A DNA stretch of 15,132 nt from Bacillota bacterium (GTDB lineage: Bacteria > Bacillota_I > Bacilli_A > RFN20 > CAG-826). This document shows, piece by piece, positions 7,536 to 14,672 of the stretch. Each line of letters begins with the position of its first letter. Position 1 is the first letter of the stretch. The position numbers and the translations under genes were made by a program. The DNA lies in contig JAEWLX010000095.1 in the NCBI GenBank assembly GCA_023457325.1, positions 1 through 15,132 of the forward strand. Reading direction: 5' to 3'. The notes under the pieces are model-generated. The model searched no databases. It had not been told where the DNA came from and saw nothing but the letters and a program-made list of their open reading frames with translations.

Positions 7536-7540
7536 CCTCC
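7536..7540 (-). promoter_or_regulatory. Ribosome binding site that decides the ldh start
   Basis: GGAGG on the minus strand lies 9 bases before the ATG at 7526 and downstream of the alternative ATG at 7544, so it can serve only the shorter reading. Confidence 0.75.
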
Positions 7541-7583
7541 GCATAGATATTAAAATATTCGCAGGCTATTTCATAATGATATG

Positions 7584-7589
7584 ATTATA
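7584..7589 (-). promoter_or_regulatory. Possible -10 element for ldh
   Basis: A perfect TATAAT on the minus strand lies in the deaminase-ldh gap, which would give a leader of about 50 bases. The -35 region is not recognisable at 17 bases, and no terminator separates the two genes, so read-through is equally possible. Confidence 0.25.
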
Positions 7590-7596
7590 AAACGTA

Positions 7597-8877
7597 CTAT
7601 TTTGTAATCTCTTGTTTAATGCGATCAGTAATTTGCTGAGCGTTTTTATAAATCTGTTCAATTGGTTCATCTAAGAAGAACTTGCCATCTTCATATAAAA
7701 TCTTGCCATTAATCATCGTCAGTTTAACATTCTCTTTTGAACCACTGTAAACGAGATTCTTTTCAATATTATTAAGCGGCTGCATATTTGGGCGCTTAAG
7801 ATCAATCATAATGAGGTCGGCTAGTTTTCCAACCTCGAGTGTGTCAGCATCGTCAAGACCGAGAGCTTTAGCTCCGCCGACAGTTGCCATTTTCAAAACT
7901 TGATAACCATCTAAGGATGTTGGATCCATCGTCTTTAATTTTGCTAAACCGGTAACAAGAAACATTTCTCTAAAGAAATCAAGACAGTTATTGCTGGCTG
8001 GTCCATCAGTGCCGATTGAAAGATTCATGCCATAATCCAAAAATTTCTGAACGGGAGCAATTCCGCTTGCTAATTTGGTATTACTACTTGGACACGTCAC
8101 TAAGTGGAGATTACGCCTTTTAAACACTTCCATATCTTCATCGGTGAGATAAACACCATGAAAACCACCGCCGCCATAATTAAAGAGACCCAGTTTTTCA
8201 AAATATACGGCTGGCGTATCACCATGGCGATCTATGCAACCCTGAACTTCATTTTCCGTTTCACTTATATGCGTGAAAACGGGTGCTTTTAACTCATTTG
8301 CCAATTCCGAAAGCTGAACAAGCATCTCGTGCGTGGCTGTATACTCGGCGTGAAAGCCTAGACGAAAACTGACTATGTCAGATTTGCCATTAATCACTTG
8401 ATAGTTCTCGCGGAGATCGCTAATCGATTCTTTAAATTTCGTCGGTGTGCCTAAGATTATCGTTCTCATACCAAAATCACTGGCCGCCCGAGCGATTTCC
8501 TTGGGAAAGTAATACATATCAAAGTTAGCCGTTATGCCACTAGTCAGATACTCAGCAAAGGCTAATTTGGATAGATGATATACATCGGTTGGTTGCAGTT
8601 TGGCCTCAATAGGAAAAACCCAATTATAAAGCCAGTCGCGAAGAGATAAGTCATCGGCATAACTTCTTAGAAAAGTCATCGCTGAATGGTTGTGAGCATT
8701 TTTAAAGCCCGGCATTAAAACATTACCATCACACAAAATTACACGATCGAAAGGACCGTGTTTAGAACCATTCTTGCCTATATAGACAACATGATTTCCA
8801 TCGACGACTAAGTCGCCCTCGACAATTGGTCTATCGTTCATGCTCAGAATACGAGCATTTTCAAATAAGATGCGCAT
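7597..8877 (-). CDS. mtaD: Amidohydrolase, 5'-methylthioadenosine/S-adenosylhomocysteine deaminase type
   Basis: Cytoplasmic metal-dependent deaminase of the amidohydrolase superfamily (426 aa, normal length). The reaction would convert SAH or MTA to the inosyl product and ammonia. Metal ligands are visible: His62 and His64 in NAHNHSAMTFLR, His203 in FTHISETE, and Asp291 in GTDGPASNN. Glu206 and His240 match further active-site positions. TCPSSNTKLASGIAPV (261-276) is a strong signature of the MTA/SAH deaminase group. The N- and C-terminal strands form the usual beta-sandwich. AGGAG lies 8 bases before the ATG. It follows the rubredoxin-like gene by 33 bases. Related enzymes act on guanine, chlorohydrolase substrates or other adenosine derivatives, so the exact substrate is inferred. 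Confidence 0.85.
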   Translation of the reverse strand: MRILFENARILSMNDRPIVEGDLVVDGNHVVYIGKNGSKHGPFDRVILCDGNVLMPGFKNAHNHSAMTFLRSYADDLSLRDWLYNWVFPIEAKLQPTDVYHLSKLAFAEYLTSGITANFDMYYFPKEIARAASDFGMRTIILGTPTKFKESISDLRENYQVINGKSDIVSFRLGFHAEYTATHEMLVQLSELANELKAPVFTHISETENEVQGCIDRHGDTPAVYFEKLGLFNYGGGGFHGVYLTDEDMEVFKRRNLHLVTCPSSNTKLASGIAPVQKFLDYGMNLSIGTDGPASNNCLDFFREMFLVTGLAKLKTMDPTSLDGYQVLKMATVGGAKALGLDDADTLEVGKLADLIMIDLKRPNMQPLNNIEKNLVYSGSKENVKLTMINGKILYEDGKFFLDEPIEQIYKNAQQITDRIKQEITK

Positions 8878-8910
8878 AAAACATTCTCCTTTTATAACTT
8901 ATCGATAATA

Positions 8911-9042
8911 TTAGTTGTTTTCTTCTTTCTTTGGTTCAGGAAGGGGACGCAATTTTTCAAATGGTGCACCACAAACGGGACATGTGCCATCTTCGTTAGG
9001 AACAACGATTTGTCCACATCTAAGACAACGATATTTTTGCAT
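8911..9042 (-). CDS. Small rubredoxin-like iron-binding protein (43 aa)
   Basis: The minus strand encodes a 43-residue protein starting MQKYRCLRCG, with two CxxC knuckles (C6-x2-C9 and C21-P-V-C24-G) and a charged Pro/Glu/Lys tail. The arrangement and the CPVCGAPFEK motif match the rubredoxin-like domain at the C-terminus of rubrerythrins, and desulforedoxin-size proteins, which bind one iron through four Cys. A zinc-ribbon role cannot be excluded. AAGGAG lies 9 bases upstream of the ATG at 9042, which supports a real gene. It sits 72 bases after the AMP ligase and 33 bases before the deaminase, so it is probably cotranscribed with at least the deaminase. A one-electron carrier role is inferred from the family. 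Confidence 0.85.
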   Translation of the reverse strand: MQKYRCLRCGQIVVPNEDGTCPVCGAPFEKLRPLPEPKKEENN

Positions 9043-9070
9043 AAGCAAGTCTCCTTGTTTCTGTATTTAT

Positions 9071-9076
9071 AGTATA
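9071..9076 (-). promoter_or_regulatory. Possible -10 element before the rubredoxin-like gene
   Basis: TATACT on the minus strand lies 28 bases before the ATG at 9042, in the 72-base gap after the AMP ligase. No good -35 hexamer is seen at the proper distance, so this is tentative. Confidence 0.25.
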
Positions 9077-9114
9077 CGATAACATGCCTAATTATCTAAT
9101 AGATACGCAAATTA

Positions 9115-10713
9115 TTAAGAAAGAGCTTTCGTATCAACCTTGCCAACGAGCGTTTTGGGAAGGCTATCGCGATAGACAATTTCCTTTGGAACAGCATAAA
9201 TACCGCATCGCTTTTCAATCGTTTCACAAATTTGCTTATCAATATTTTGATTTGCGTAGTGGCGGTCAAGGACGACAAAAAGTTTAATGGCATTGCCAAG
9301 CTTAATATCACTTATGGCAATGGCGGCGCACTCATGAACAACGCCAAGATCCATCACCGCTCCTTCGATTTCATTAGGAAAGACATTCGTGCCACTAACT
9401 TTAATAATTCTTTTTAAACGTTGGCGAAAATAGACATATCCATCCTGGTCGAGGCTTCCATAATCACCTGTCGCAATCCAAATATCACCATGATCGTCTT
9501 TGACGAAAGGTTGTTCGCTTTCATCTTTTAAAAAGCGATAGCCATTCATCATCGTTTCGCCTTTTACATACAGTTCACCATCCTGGCCGAAATCTAAATC
9601 TTTTTTCGTCTCAAGGTCAACGACTTTCATATGAATGTTCGGTAGCAATTTGCCGACACTTCCTTTGCGATGGTGAGCGTCGGTATTAACTGAGCACACT
9701 GTCACAACTTCGGTTAAACCATAGCCCTCATAAAGTCGGGCCTTTGATCCATTAGCCTCCATGCGGTCGTTGAAACGCTCAATTAAAGAGGGCGCGACAA
9801 AATCACCACCGACAAAAGCGACGTGCAAGTTTTTTAAATATGGGCCATTAAAAGAGGGGTTCCTTAGCAAGGCTTCGAATAATATTGGTACGCCGATAAT
9901 AAAAGAAATTTGTCCCTTTTTTAAATATTTTACCACTTGGTCGGAGTGGAATTTCGGCATTAATGTATTCGCAGCCCCAAAAGCCAAGCAAGCATGCATG
10001 CCCATGCACAAACCAAAGCCATGAAAAATAGGAAGGACAGCAAGCATGTACTTGTTTTCTGTTTCATCTAATTGCAAAATATCAAGGCCATTTGCAGCTA
10101 AAGCATTGACGCTATAAGAGGATAAAGCCACAACTTTTGGCTTGCCTGTCGTGCCACCGCTATGCAGATAAAACGCGTCCTTTTTTATATCGTTATCATA
10201 TGCAAATAGTTGCGTTTTGCTGTAAAAAGACTTGATTTTGTCGCTTTTCTTGATTCTCTTTAATTTTGCCCAATTTTGCAAACTGTATCCAAGAATGAGT
10301 AAAGGGTTTAGTCCGCTAACCGGCGAGCAAGCGATGACGCGAACTCCGATATCATTAAGGGGCATAAATTCCTGAAAGGCTGTATCAAGTGCAAAGAGTA
10401 GTCGGCTACCCGTCTCTTCCATAATCGTCTTCATTTGATCATATTTCATCAAAGGGTGAATCAAGTTTGCGATAGCGCCAATTTGATTAATCGCATAGAG
10501 AAGATGAACGGCGCTAGGAATATTTGGAAGACAAACAGAAACGACATCATCTTTCTTAATGCCGTAGGAAATAAGACCTTGGGACAAACGATGAACCTTT
10601 TCTAATAGCGACTTATACGTTGTCTTTTTGTGCATGTAAAGAAGAGCAGTTCGTTTTGAATATGCTTTTACTGAATCTTTTAGTGATAAATATAATGTAT
10701 TTTCTTTTTTCAT
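9115..10713 (-). CDS. Acyl-CoA-synthetase-like AMP-forming ligase
   Basis: Member of the adenylate-forming (ANL) superfamily (532 aa), which activates a carboxylate with ATP and passes it to a thiol, usually CoA. Core motifs in order: YLHSGGTTGKPK phosphate loop (182-193), YGLTE (331-335), TGDYG (415-419), the hinge and A8 loop KRIIKVSGTNVFPNEIE (434-450), and PKTLVGKV (519-526), whose Lys525 is the expected catalytic lysine. Overall it resembles long-chain fatty-acyl-CoA ligases, with no carrier or oxidoreductase domain fused. No signal peptide is seen. GGAG lies 6 bases before the ATG, inside a 10-base gap after the DUF1624-type gene, so the two are almost certainly cotranscribed. The substrate cannot be read from sequence; a fatty acid is the default guess. 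Confidence 0.88.
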   Translation of the reverse strand: MKKENTLYLSLKDSVKAYSKRTALLYMHKKTTYKSLLEKVHRLSQGLISYGIKKDDVVSVCLPNIPSAVHLLYAINQIGAIANLIHPLMKYDQMKTIMEETGSRLLFALDTAFQEFMPLNDIGVRVIACSPVSGLNPLLILGYSLQNWAKLKRIKKSDKIKSFYSKTQLFAYDNDIKKDAFYLHSGGTTGKPKVVALSSYSVNALAANGLDILQLDETENKYMLAVLPIFHGFGLCMGMHACLAFGAANTLMPKFHSDQVVKYLKKGQISFIIGVPILFEALLRNPSFNGPYLKNLHVAFVGGDFVAPSLIERFNDRMEANGSKARLYEGYGLTEVVTVCSVNTDAHHRKGSVGKLLPNIHMKVVDLETKKDLDFGQDGELYVKGETMMNGYRFLKDESEQPFVKDDHGDIWIATGDYGSLDQDGYVYFRQRLKRIIKVSGTNVFPNEIEGAVMDLGVVHECAAIAISDIKLGNAIKLFVVLDRHYANQNIDKQICETIEKRCGIYAVPKEIVYRDSLPKTLVGKVDTKALS

Positions 10714-10723
10714 GGTTTCTCCA

Positions 10724-11707
10724 TTATCTTAAAGGAACGCCGGAAAGGTAATAAACGACAAAGGCAACTAAAGCCAAGACAGCCTGATGAAATAAATAGA
10801 TATAAATTGTTTTTGAACCGATATAAGTTAAAGGTTTTAAAGCCTTTTCGACTTTGTGATAATCGCTTCCGTTCTTTTTAAAAATCAAACTTCTTTTGTT
10901 CTTATAAAGTAGTTCACCGAAAAAACCACCTAGAAAAGCATATCCGATATAAGGGAAAAGCCCGGCCCAATCAACGCCATACCATGCTTGACCAAGGACA
11001 ATTGCCAGGCGCATTTTAAAATCATAATTAATTGGCGTAAACACGCCATTAATAGTTGTATAAGTTCGAATAGCCGGTACCAAACGACCATTAATGAGCA
11101 TCCACCAGTTTTGGGCATTGATGCTTATTGTTGTAGCTTCGATCCTCATCCAAAAGCCAGTTGACATAAAAAGGAGGGCAAGGAAGAGAGCACACCACTT
11201 CCAAATGCTTCTTGATCCAGTCGTTTTAATAATAAAAAGGCGAAATAAAGAATAAATAAGCAGCGACACACCAAGGCACGAAATAATACCAAAGAAAATA
11301 AACATATTTGTTTTAAAAATAGTTGAACCAAGATAGGCAACAATCGAGACAATGGCCCCAAAACCAATTATCAACATAGCTCGTTTTATGCTATTCCGTG
11401 ATAAGTATGCGCTTAGTCCCGTCAGTATAAAAAATAGGGCAACGACAACATAGCGAACATTAATGCGCCAATCGAACACCCAATAAGCTTCGCTCCAAAG
11501 ATAAATATTGCGAAGCCATTCGGGAGCTTGAGCAGCGATAAAAAATTCATTGGCCAGAATTCCAAAATCATAAGCCAAATGATCTAAAATCATTATAATG
11601 ATTAATATGCCTCGTAATAAGTCAATTTCAAAGATCCGTTTCTTTCGTGGCGCTTGCTCGCGAAGAGGGAGGAATGGCAAAGACTTATTTCTAATCGCTA
11701 TTTCCAT
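10724..11707 (-). CDS. DUF1624/COG3503 multipass membrane protein, heparan-alpha-glucosaminide N-acetyltransferase-like
   Basis: Integral membrane protein of 327 aa with about eight hydrophobic segments. The conserved family start is RIFEIDLLRGILIIIMILDH (24-43), including the LDH motif with His43. FILTGLSAYLSR (93-104), WAGLFPYIGYAFLGGFFGE (247-265) and the C-terminal YIGSKTIYIYLFHQAVL (295-311) also fit. Eukaryotic relatives transfer acetyl groups to lysosomal glucosamine; bacterial members are uncharacterised or tied to envelope acylation. The start at 11707 is chosen because conserved sequence follows; a TTG ten codons upstream is possible. Neither start has a ribosome site. A TATATT lies 6 bases before the ATG, so the message may be leaderless. 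It leads directly into the AMP ligase. Confidence 0.82.
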   Translation of the reverse strand: MEIAIRNKSLPFLPLREQAPRKKRIFEIDLLRGILIIIMILDHLAYDFGILANEFFIAAQAPEWLRNIYLWSEAYWVFDWRINVRYVVVALFFILTGLSAYLSRNSIKRAMLIIGFGAIVSIVAYLGSTIFKTNMFIFFGIISCLGVSLLIYSLFRLFIIKTTGSRSIWKWCALFLALLFMSTGFWMRIEATTISINAQNWWMLINGRLVPAIRTYTTINGVFTPINYDFKMRLAIVLGQAWYGVDWAGLFPYIGYAFLGGFFGELLYKNKRSLIFKKNGSDYHKVEKALKPLTYIGSKTIYIYLFHQAVLALVAFVVYYLSGVPLR

Positions 11708-11713
11708 ATCATA

Positions 11714-11719
11714 AATATA
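11714..11719 (-). promoter_or_regulatory. Possible -10 element giving a leaderless message
   Basis: TATATT on the minus strand is 6 bases from the ATG at 11707, so transcription would begin at or next to the start codon. No ribosome site is present, and a terminator lies just upstream. A -35 element is not clear, and the AT-rich context makes chance likely. Confidence 0.3.
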
Positions 11720-11748
11720 ACAAAAAGATATATTCAAGTCTTAATAAA

Positions 11749-11769
11749 TCGCTTTGATATTAAAAGCGA
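11749..11769 (-). terminator. Probable intrinsic terminator after the flavodoxin/ferredoxin gene
   Basis: TCGCTTT and AAAGCGA form a 7-bp stem with a 7-base loop, beginning directly after the stop at 11770 and followed on the minus strand by TTTATT. The stem is short and not very GC-rich, so termination may be partial. Confidence 0.5.
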
Positions 11770-12666
11770 CTACTTATTTAAAGTAAGTAAATATTCTTGA
11801 TAGACTTTTTCAACTTCAGCAAAGTAACGAATAAAACAACGATAAAATCCCTTTGAATCCTTGCTTATATATGGAAGTTGCAAATTATCGTTTTTACAAA
11901 TCTCATCAAAGCGATATGCACCATTGACGCGCCACGAATTCAAATAGCCAATCTTAATCGCATCGGTTGGGCAATAAAAAGAACATCGCATGCACATTTG
12001 GCAGTTGTGTTTAAAAAGAATTTTACCTTCTCGGTAATAAATGTTATGAGTCGGACAATCGCGAACACACTTCATACATTTTATACATTTATTCATATCA
12101 GTCTTATACAAATAAGAATTCAGTGTGGCTCCTGGCCGCTGAATGCCAATCACCCAAGCTAGAAAATTGTAGAAAGGGTTAGTTTTTAATAGTGATTGCT
12201 TGTCGTTTAAAACATTATAAACAAGGACTTTGCTCAATTTACGATTGTACTCCATGATTTCTTTTACAAATGCATCATCAAAGCGAAAATGAATGTTATA
12301 AGGCATAACAAAATGATAATCGCCGAGAAGATTTCTCTTTTCGCGTCGAATTTTTCGTATAATTCGGCGGCTGGAGGCATTATTCAAGGCCAATGTTTCA
12401 CCCGATGTTTTGAAAACAAAATACTTGGCGTTTTCAGGCAGTGATAATTTCTTGACATAGCGCCAGAAAAAGCGCGGTTCATTAAAGGCATAGATTGGAT
12501 AGCCAAAGCCAATTAAATCATACTTTTCAAGCTTAAGAAGAGGCGTATCGATGTCGATATTTATAATATCGAATGTATGACCATTCGATGCAAAATCACT
12601 CGCCAAGAGACGAGCGATTTTTTGGGTATTATACGTTCCTGAGAAGAGAAGAAAAAGGATTCTCAT
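11770..12666 (-). CDS. EFR1-type flavodoxin-ferredoxin protein with two [4Fe-4S] motifs
   Basis: Cytoplasmic electron-transfer protein (298 aa). Residues 1-150 have the flavodoxin pattern: MRILFLLFSGTYNTQKIA (1-18) is the FMN phosphate loop, and YDLIGFGYPIYAF (49-61) and FVFKTSGE (83-90) are further FMN-facing strands. Two ferredoxin motifs follow, C194-x2-C197-x2-C200-x3-C204-P and C222-x2-C225-x2-C228-x3-C232-P, each expected to hold one [4Fe-4S] cluster. About 65 C-terminal residues are unassigned. This architecture matches the EFR1 family of ferredoxins, whose partners are mostly unknown. The start is 5 bases after the upstream lipoprotein stop and has no ribosome site, so it probably relies on translational coupling. 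An extended -10-like TGATATAGT (12676-12684) is the alternative. Confidence 0.87.
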   Translation of the reverse strand: MRILFLLFSGTYNTQKIARLLASDFASNGHTFDIINIDIDTPLLKLEKYDLIGFGYPIYAFNEPRFFWRYVKKLSLPENAKYFVFKTSGETLALNNASSRRIIRKIRREKRNLLGDYHFVMPYNIHFRFDDAFVKEIMEYNRKLSKVLVYNVLNDKQSLLKTNPFYNFLAWVIGIQRPGATLNSYLYKTDMNKCIKCMKCVRDCPTHNIYYREGKILFKHNCQMCMRCSFYCPTDAIKIGYLNSWRVNGAYRFDEICKNDNLQLPYISKDSKGFYRCFIRYFAEVEKVYQEYLLTLNK

Positions 12667-12671
12667 GACAT

Positions 12672-13607
12672 TTAGACTATATCAACTTCAGGAATGCTTG
12701 CTATGTCGTAATCACCATTATCCGTAGTTAAGTATTCAACGATTTCTTCTTGATAAGCGATGATGATTGGCGTATCTAAATATTTAGCGAGTTCGTTTCC
12801 AACGAATATTTCACTAATTACCCTCATTTCGAGATACTCACGAACCTGAACTGGAAGATAGAATGGATTGCTATCGTCTTCTGGTTCATAGAGCGAAAGT
12901 TTGATTTCCACTACCCTGTTCGTCAACGCATAAACATAACTATTTCGTCTGAGCTCTAAGATTGCGGATGCAGATGTTCTTTTAATGCCGATTATCATCT
13001 CATCATCGTTCATGCCAATTAAGTCTGAGTCATCAATAAGTGAATCAGCAGTCTCTGCGACATTATGACCAAAACGCGTTTGATAATCAGTTGCCGCAAC
13101 ATATGCCCCCGTATCAATCATCGTCACGGCGACATCTTCGCTATCGCGCGCCATTGAACGACGTGTTTCATACGTTTCTGGTGTGGGAAGGAAAGTCCAT
13201 TTATATTCTTCTTCTTCAGAATCGACATCTGCATAATCATTCATAAATGATTCTTTTTCGTTCTCACGAACTACTTTGACGTTGTTATTGTAGGTTTTAG
13301 CCTCTAAAGAAGACGATAGCGAGGAATCGACGTCCTCGTAATCGGTAGGAGTGTTTTTGCCGAAGTAAGAATGAAGGTAGTAACGCTCTTCATTGGTACT
13401 TTTCATACCAGTTACATAATCATCCATTCTCAAAAGTCCATCTTCTAAAATGCCTCGTTCATCGCTGGTCATTACTCGCGTAATAGATTCGGTCTGATAG
13501 CCGATCGGAACGTAATCATCTTCTTTGAATGGACTGTAATCAGTCACAACACAGCCCGCTAATAAAGAGGCAATTGGAATTAAGAGTAATAACTTAGTTT
13601 TTTTCAT
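12672..13607 (-). CDS. Lipoprotein, second member of a tandem paralogous pair
   Basis: Unrecognised secreted lipoprotein (311 aa) with signal peptide and lipobox LLAGC (Cys19). It aligns along its length with the 313-residue neighbour at 13620. Both have PF-x-(D/E)-D-(D/E)-Y-x-P-x-G (here residues 26-36), D-x-Y-(L/V)-T then STNE-x-R-(F/Y)-Y (70-77), an IG(M/L) segment mid-protein and a C-terminal block ending SDIP or ASIP. It is acidic, with many Asp/Glu and no Cys besides Cys19, and has no recognisable enzyme motif. The start has a GGAGG-like site and lies 12 bases after the neighbour's stop. The iron-sulfur flavodoxin gene follows after 5 bases. The function is unknown; surface binding or envelope roles would be guesses. 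Confidence 0.82.
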   Translation of the reverse strand: MKKTKLLLLIPIASLLAGCVVTDYSPFKEDDYVPIGYQTESITRVMTSDERGILEDGLLRMDDYVTGMKSTNEERYYLHSYFGKNTPTDYEDVDSSLSSSLEAKTYNNNVKVVRENEKESFMNDYADVDSEEEEYKWTFLPTPETYETRRSMARDSEDVAVTMIDTGAYVAATDYQTRFGHNVAETADSLIDDSDLIGMNDDEMIIGIKRTSASAILELRRNSYVYALTNRVVEIKLSLYEPEDDSNPFYLPVQVREYLEMRVISEIFVGNELAKYLDTPIIIAYQEEIVEYLTTDNGDYDIASIPEVDIV

Positions 13608-13619
13608 GTTTTTTTCCTC

Positions 13620-14561
13620 CTAAATCTCAGCCGGTTGGGGGATATCTGAGGTTTTAAAATTACCATTACTAGTTAGTTTTGTAGTGAAAATGGTTTCCTC
13701 ATATCCAAGCAGGACCGGCTTTTCTAAATAGACAATTGGTTCATCAACAATATTAGGTATTTCTTCTGATAGAACAAGATATTCGGTATATAAGCGGAAA
13801 GAGGACAAATGATAGTATTCTTCTTCGGTTTCATTATCGACTTTCTTAGAAAAATATGCTTCAAACATCTGGTTTGTTTCAACAATAAAACCAGCACCAT
13901 CGCCAGCAATGTAGGGCGCGTTAGGAGGCGTTGTTGAAGTATCTTTGTCTTGCATGGCAATCATTTTATCTTTGGTTAAACCAATCATGCCTCCACTAGC
14001 CATTAATACAATCAAATCAGTGACGTTAGCTTGAAAATATACTTCGTAATCAGAAAGGGGATTGTAGGAAGCAGTGCTCGTTTCTACATCGTTTTTTCCA
14101 TCATAACCGGTTACATCAGTTGTTATTTCAATTTCGTCTTCGGTTTCATTTAAAACTCTATATGTATCTTGCTTTGTTTCATTTTCGATAAGCGTTCCTT
14201 CATAAACTCGCGATTTCTGAGTTCTATTTTTATTAACGCTTATTCCGTTTTCGTAACGAGCAAATGTGGCAGTCTGAGAGATTCGTTCATCGTAAGATTC
14301 AACTGATGAATGATCTGCAAAGACTTTTTTTCCGTAGAAGCGCGATTCGTTTGTGCTGGTTACCGCAGTCAAATAGGCATCGCTATCTTCAATGGTGTTA
14401 TCAAAAATGTCTTCTTCTTCACTTGGCAAAGCATCAACTATTTTGTGAGTTGGCATTATACCTTTTGGTTTGTATTCATCATCACTAAAAGGGGCGTTTT
14501 GACCGTTGCAACCAACGACAAAAACACTCAGTAAGGGCAAAAAAAGCAATTTCCTTTTCAT
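13620..14561 (-). CDS. Lipoprotein, first member of a tandem paralogous pair
   Basis: Unrecognised lipoprotein (313 aa). The signal peptide ends in FVVGC with acylatable Cys18. The mature protein is acidic and Thr/Ser/Asn-rich and shares collinear motifs with the next gene: PFSDDEYKPKG (24-34), STNESRFY (69-76), MIGLTKDKMIAM in the middle, and a C-terminal YLEKPVLLGYEE block. The start at 14561 is chosen over an ATG 36 bases upstream because the signal peptide begins here and GAGG lies 8 bases ahead. An extended -10 (TGCTATACT, 14582-14590) would place the transcript start only about 14 bases before the ATG. It heads the group leading to the flavodoxin/ferredoxin gene and is divergent from the plsC-like gene. 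Confidence 0.82.
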   Translation of the reverse strand: MKRKLLFLPLLSVFVVGCNGQNAPFSDDEYKPKGIMPTHKIVDALPSEEEDIFDNTIEDSDAYLTAVTSTNESRFYGKKVFADHSSVESYDERISQTATFARYENGISVNKNRTQKSRVYEGTLIENETKQDTYRVLNETEDEIEITTDVTGYDGKNDVETSTASYNPLSDYEVYFQANVTDLIVLMASGGMIGLTKDKMIAMQDKDTSTTPPNAPYIAGDGAGFIVETNQMFEAYFSKKVDNETEEEYYHLSSFRLYTEYLVLSEEIPNIVDEPIVYLEKPVLLGYEETIFTTKLTSNGNFKTSDIPQPAEI

Positions 14562-14569
14562 TTTGGTTA

Positions 14570-14573
14570 CCTC
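14570..14573 (-). promoter_or_regulatory. Ribosome binding site that decides the lipoprotein start at 14561
   Basis: GAGG on the minus strand lies 8 bases before the ATG at 14561. It sits downstream of the alternative ATG at 14597 and so supports the shorter protein with the signal peptide at its N-terminus. Confidence 0.65.
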
Positions 14574-14581
14574 TTTATTTG

Positions 14582-14590
14582 AGTATAGCA
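14582..14590 (-). promoter_or_regulatory. Extended -10 promoter for the lipoprotein pair
   Basis: TGCTATACT on the minus strand is an extended -10 (TGn plus TATACT). The leader would be about 14 bases long, starting just before the ribosome site. The -35 match is weak, which is normal for extended -10 promoters. Confidence 0.5.
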
Positions 14591-14656
14591 CAGCCAACGC
14601 GCCTACATAAATATTTGATTTAACATTTTATCTTTTTGAATTTTGCAGAGAAAACA

Positions 14657-14662
14657 TATAAT
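14657..14662 (+). promoter_or_regulatory. -10 element for the plsC-like gene
   Basis: A perfect TATAAT lies 10 bases before the ATG at 14673. A possible -35, TTGAAT (14636-14641), is 15 bases upstream, shorter than ideal. Transcription would begin about 4 bases before the ATG, leaving no room for a ribosome site. Confidence 0.5.
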
Positions 14663-14672
14663 ATTGTTTACA

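Noticed and set aside
7527..7544. An ATG at 7544 would extend lactate dehydrogenase by six residues.
   Set aside because: The GGAGG site at 7536-7540 lies downstream of it and can serve only the ATG at 7526.
298..14561. Reassignment of TGA to tryptophan, as in many Mollicutes.
   Set aside because: All genes are full length with TGG for conserved Trp and contain no in-frame TGA.
14562..14597. A start at 14597 would extend the first lipoprotein by 12 residues.
   Set aside because: It would put a polar stretch before the signal peptide and lies upstream of the -10 element and the GAGG site.
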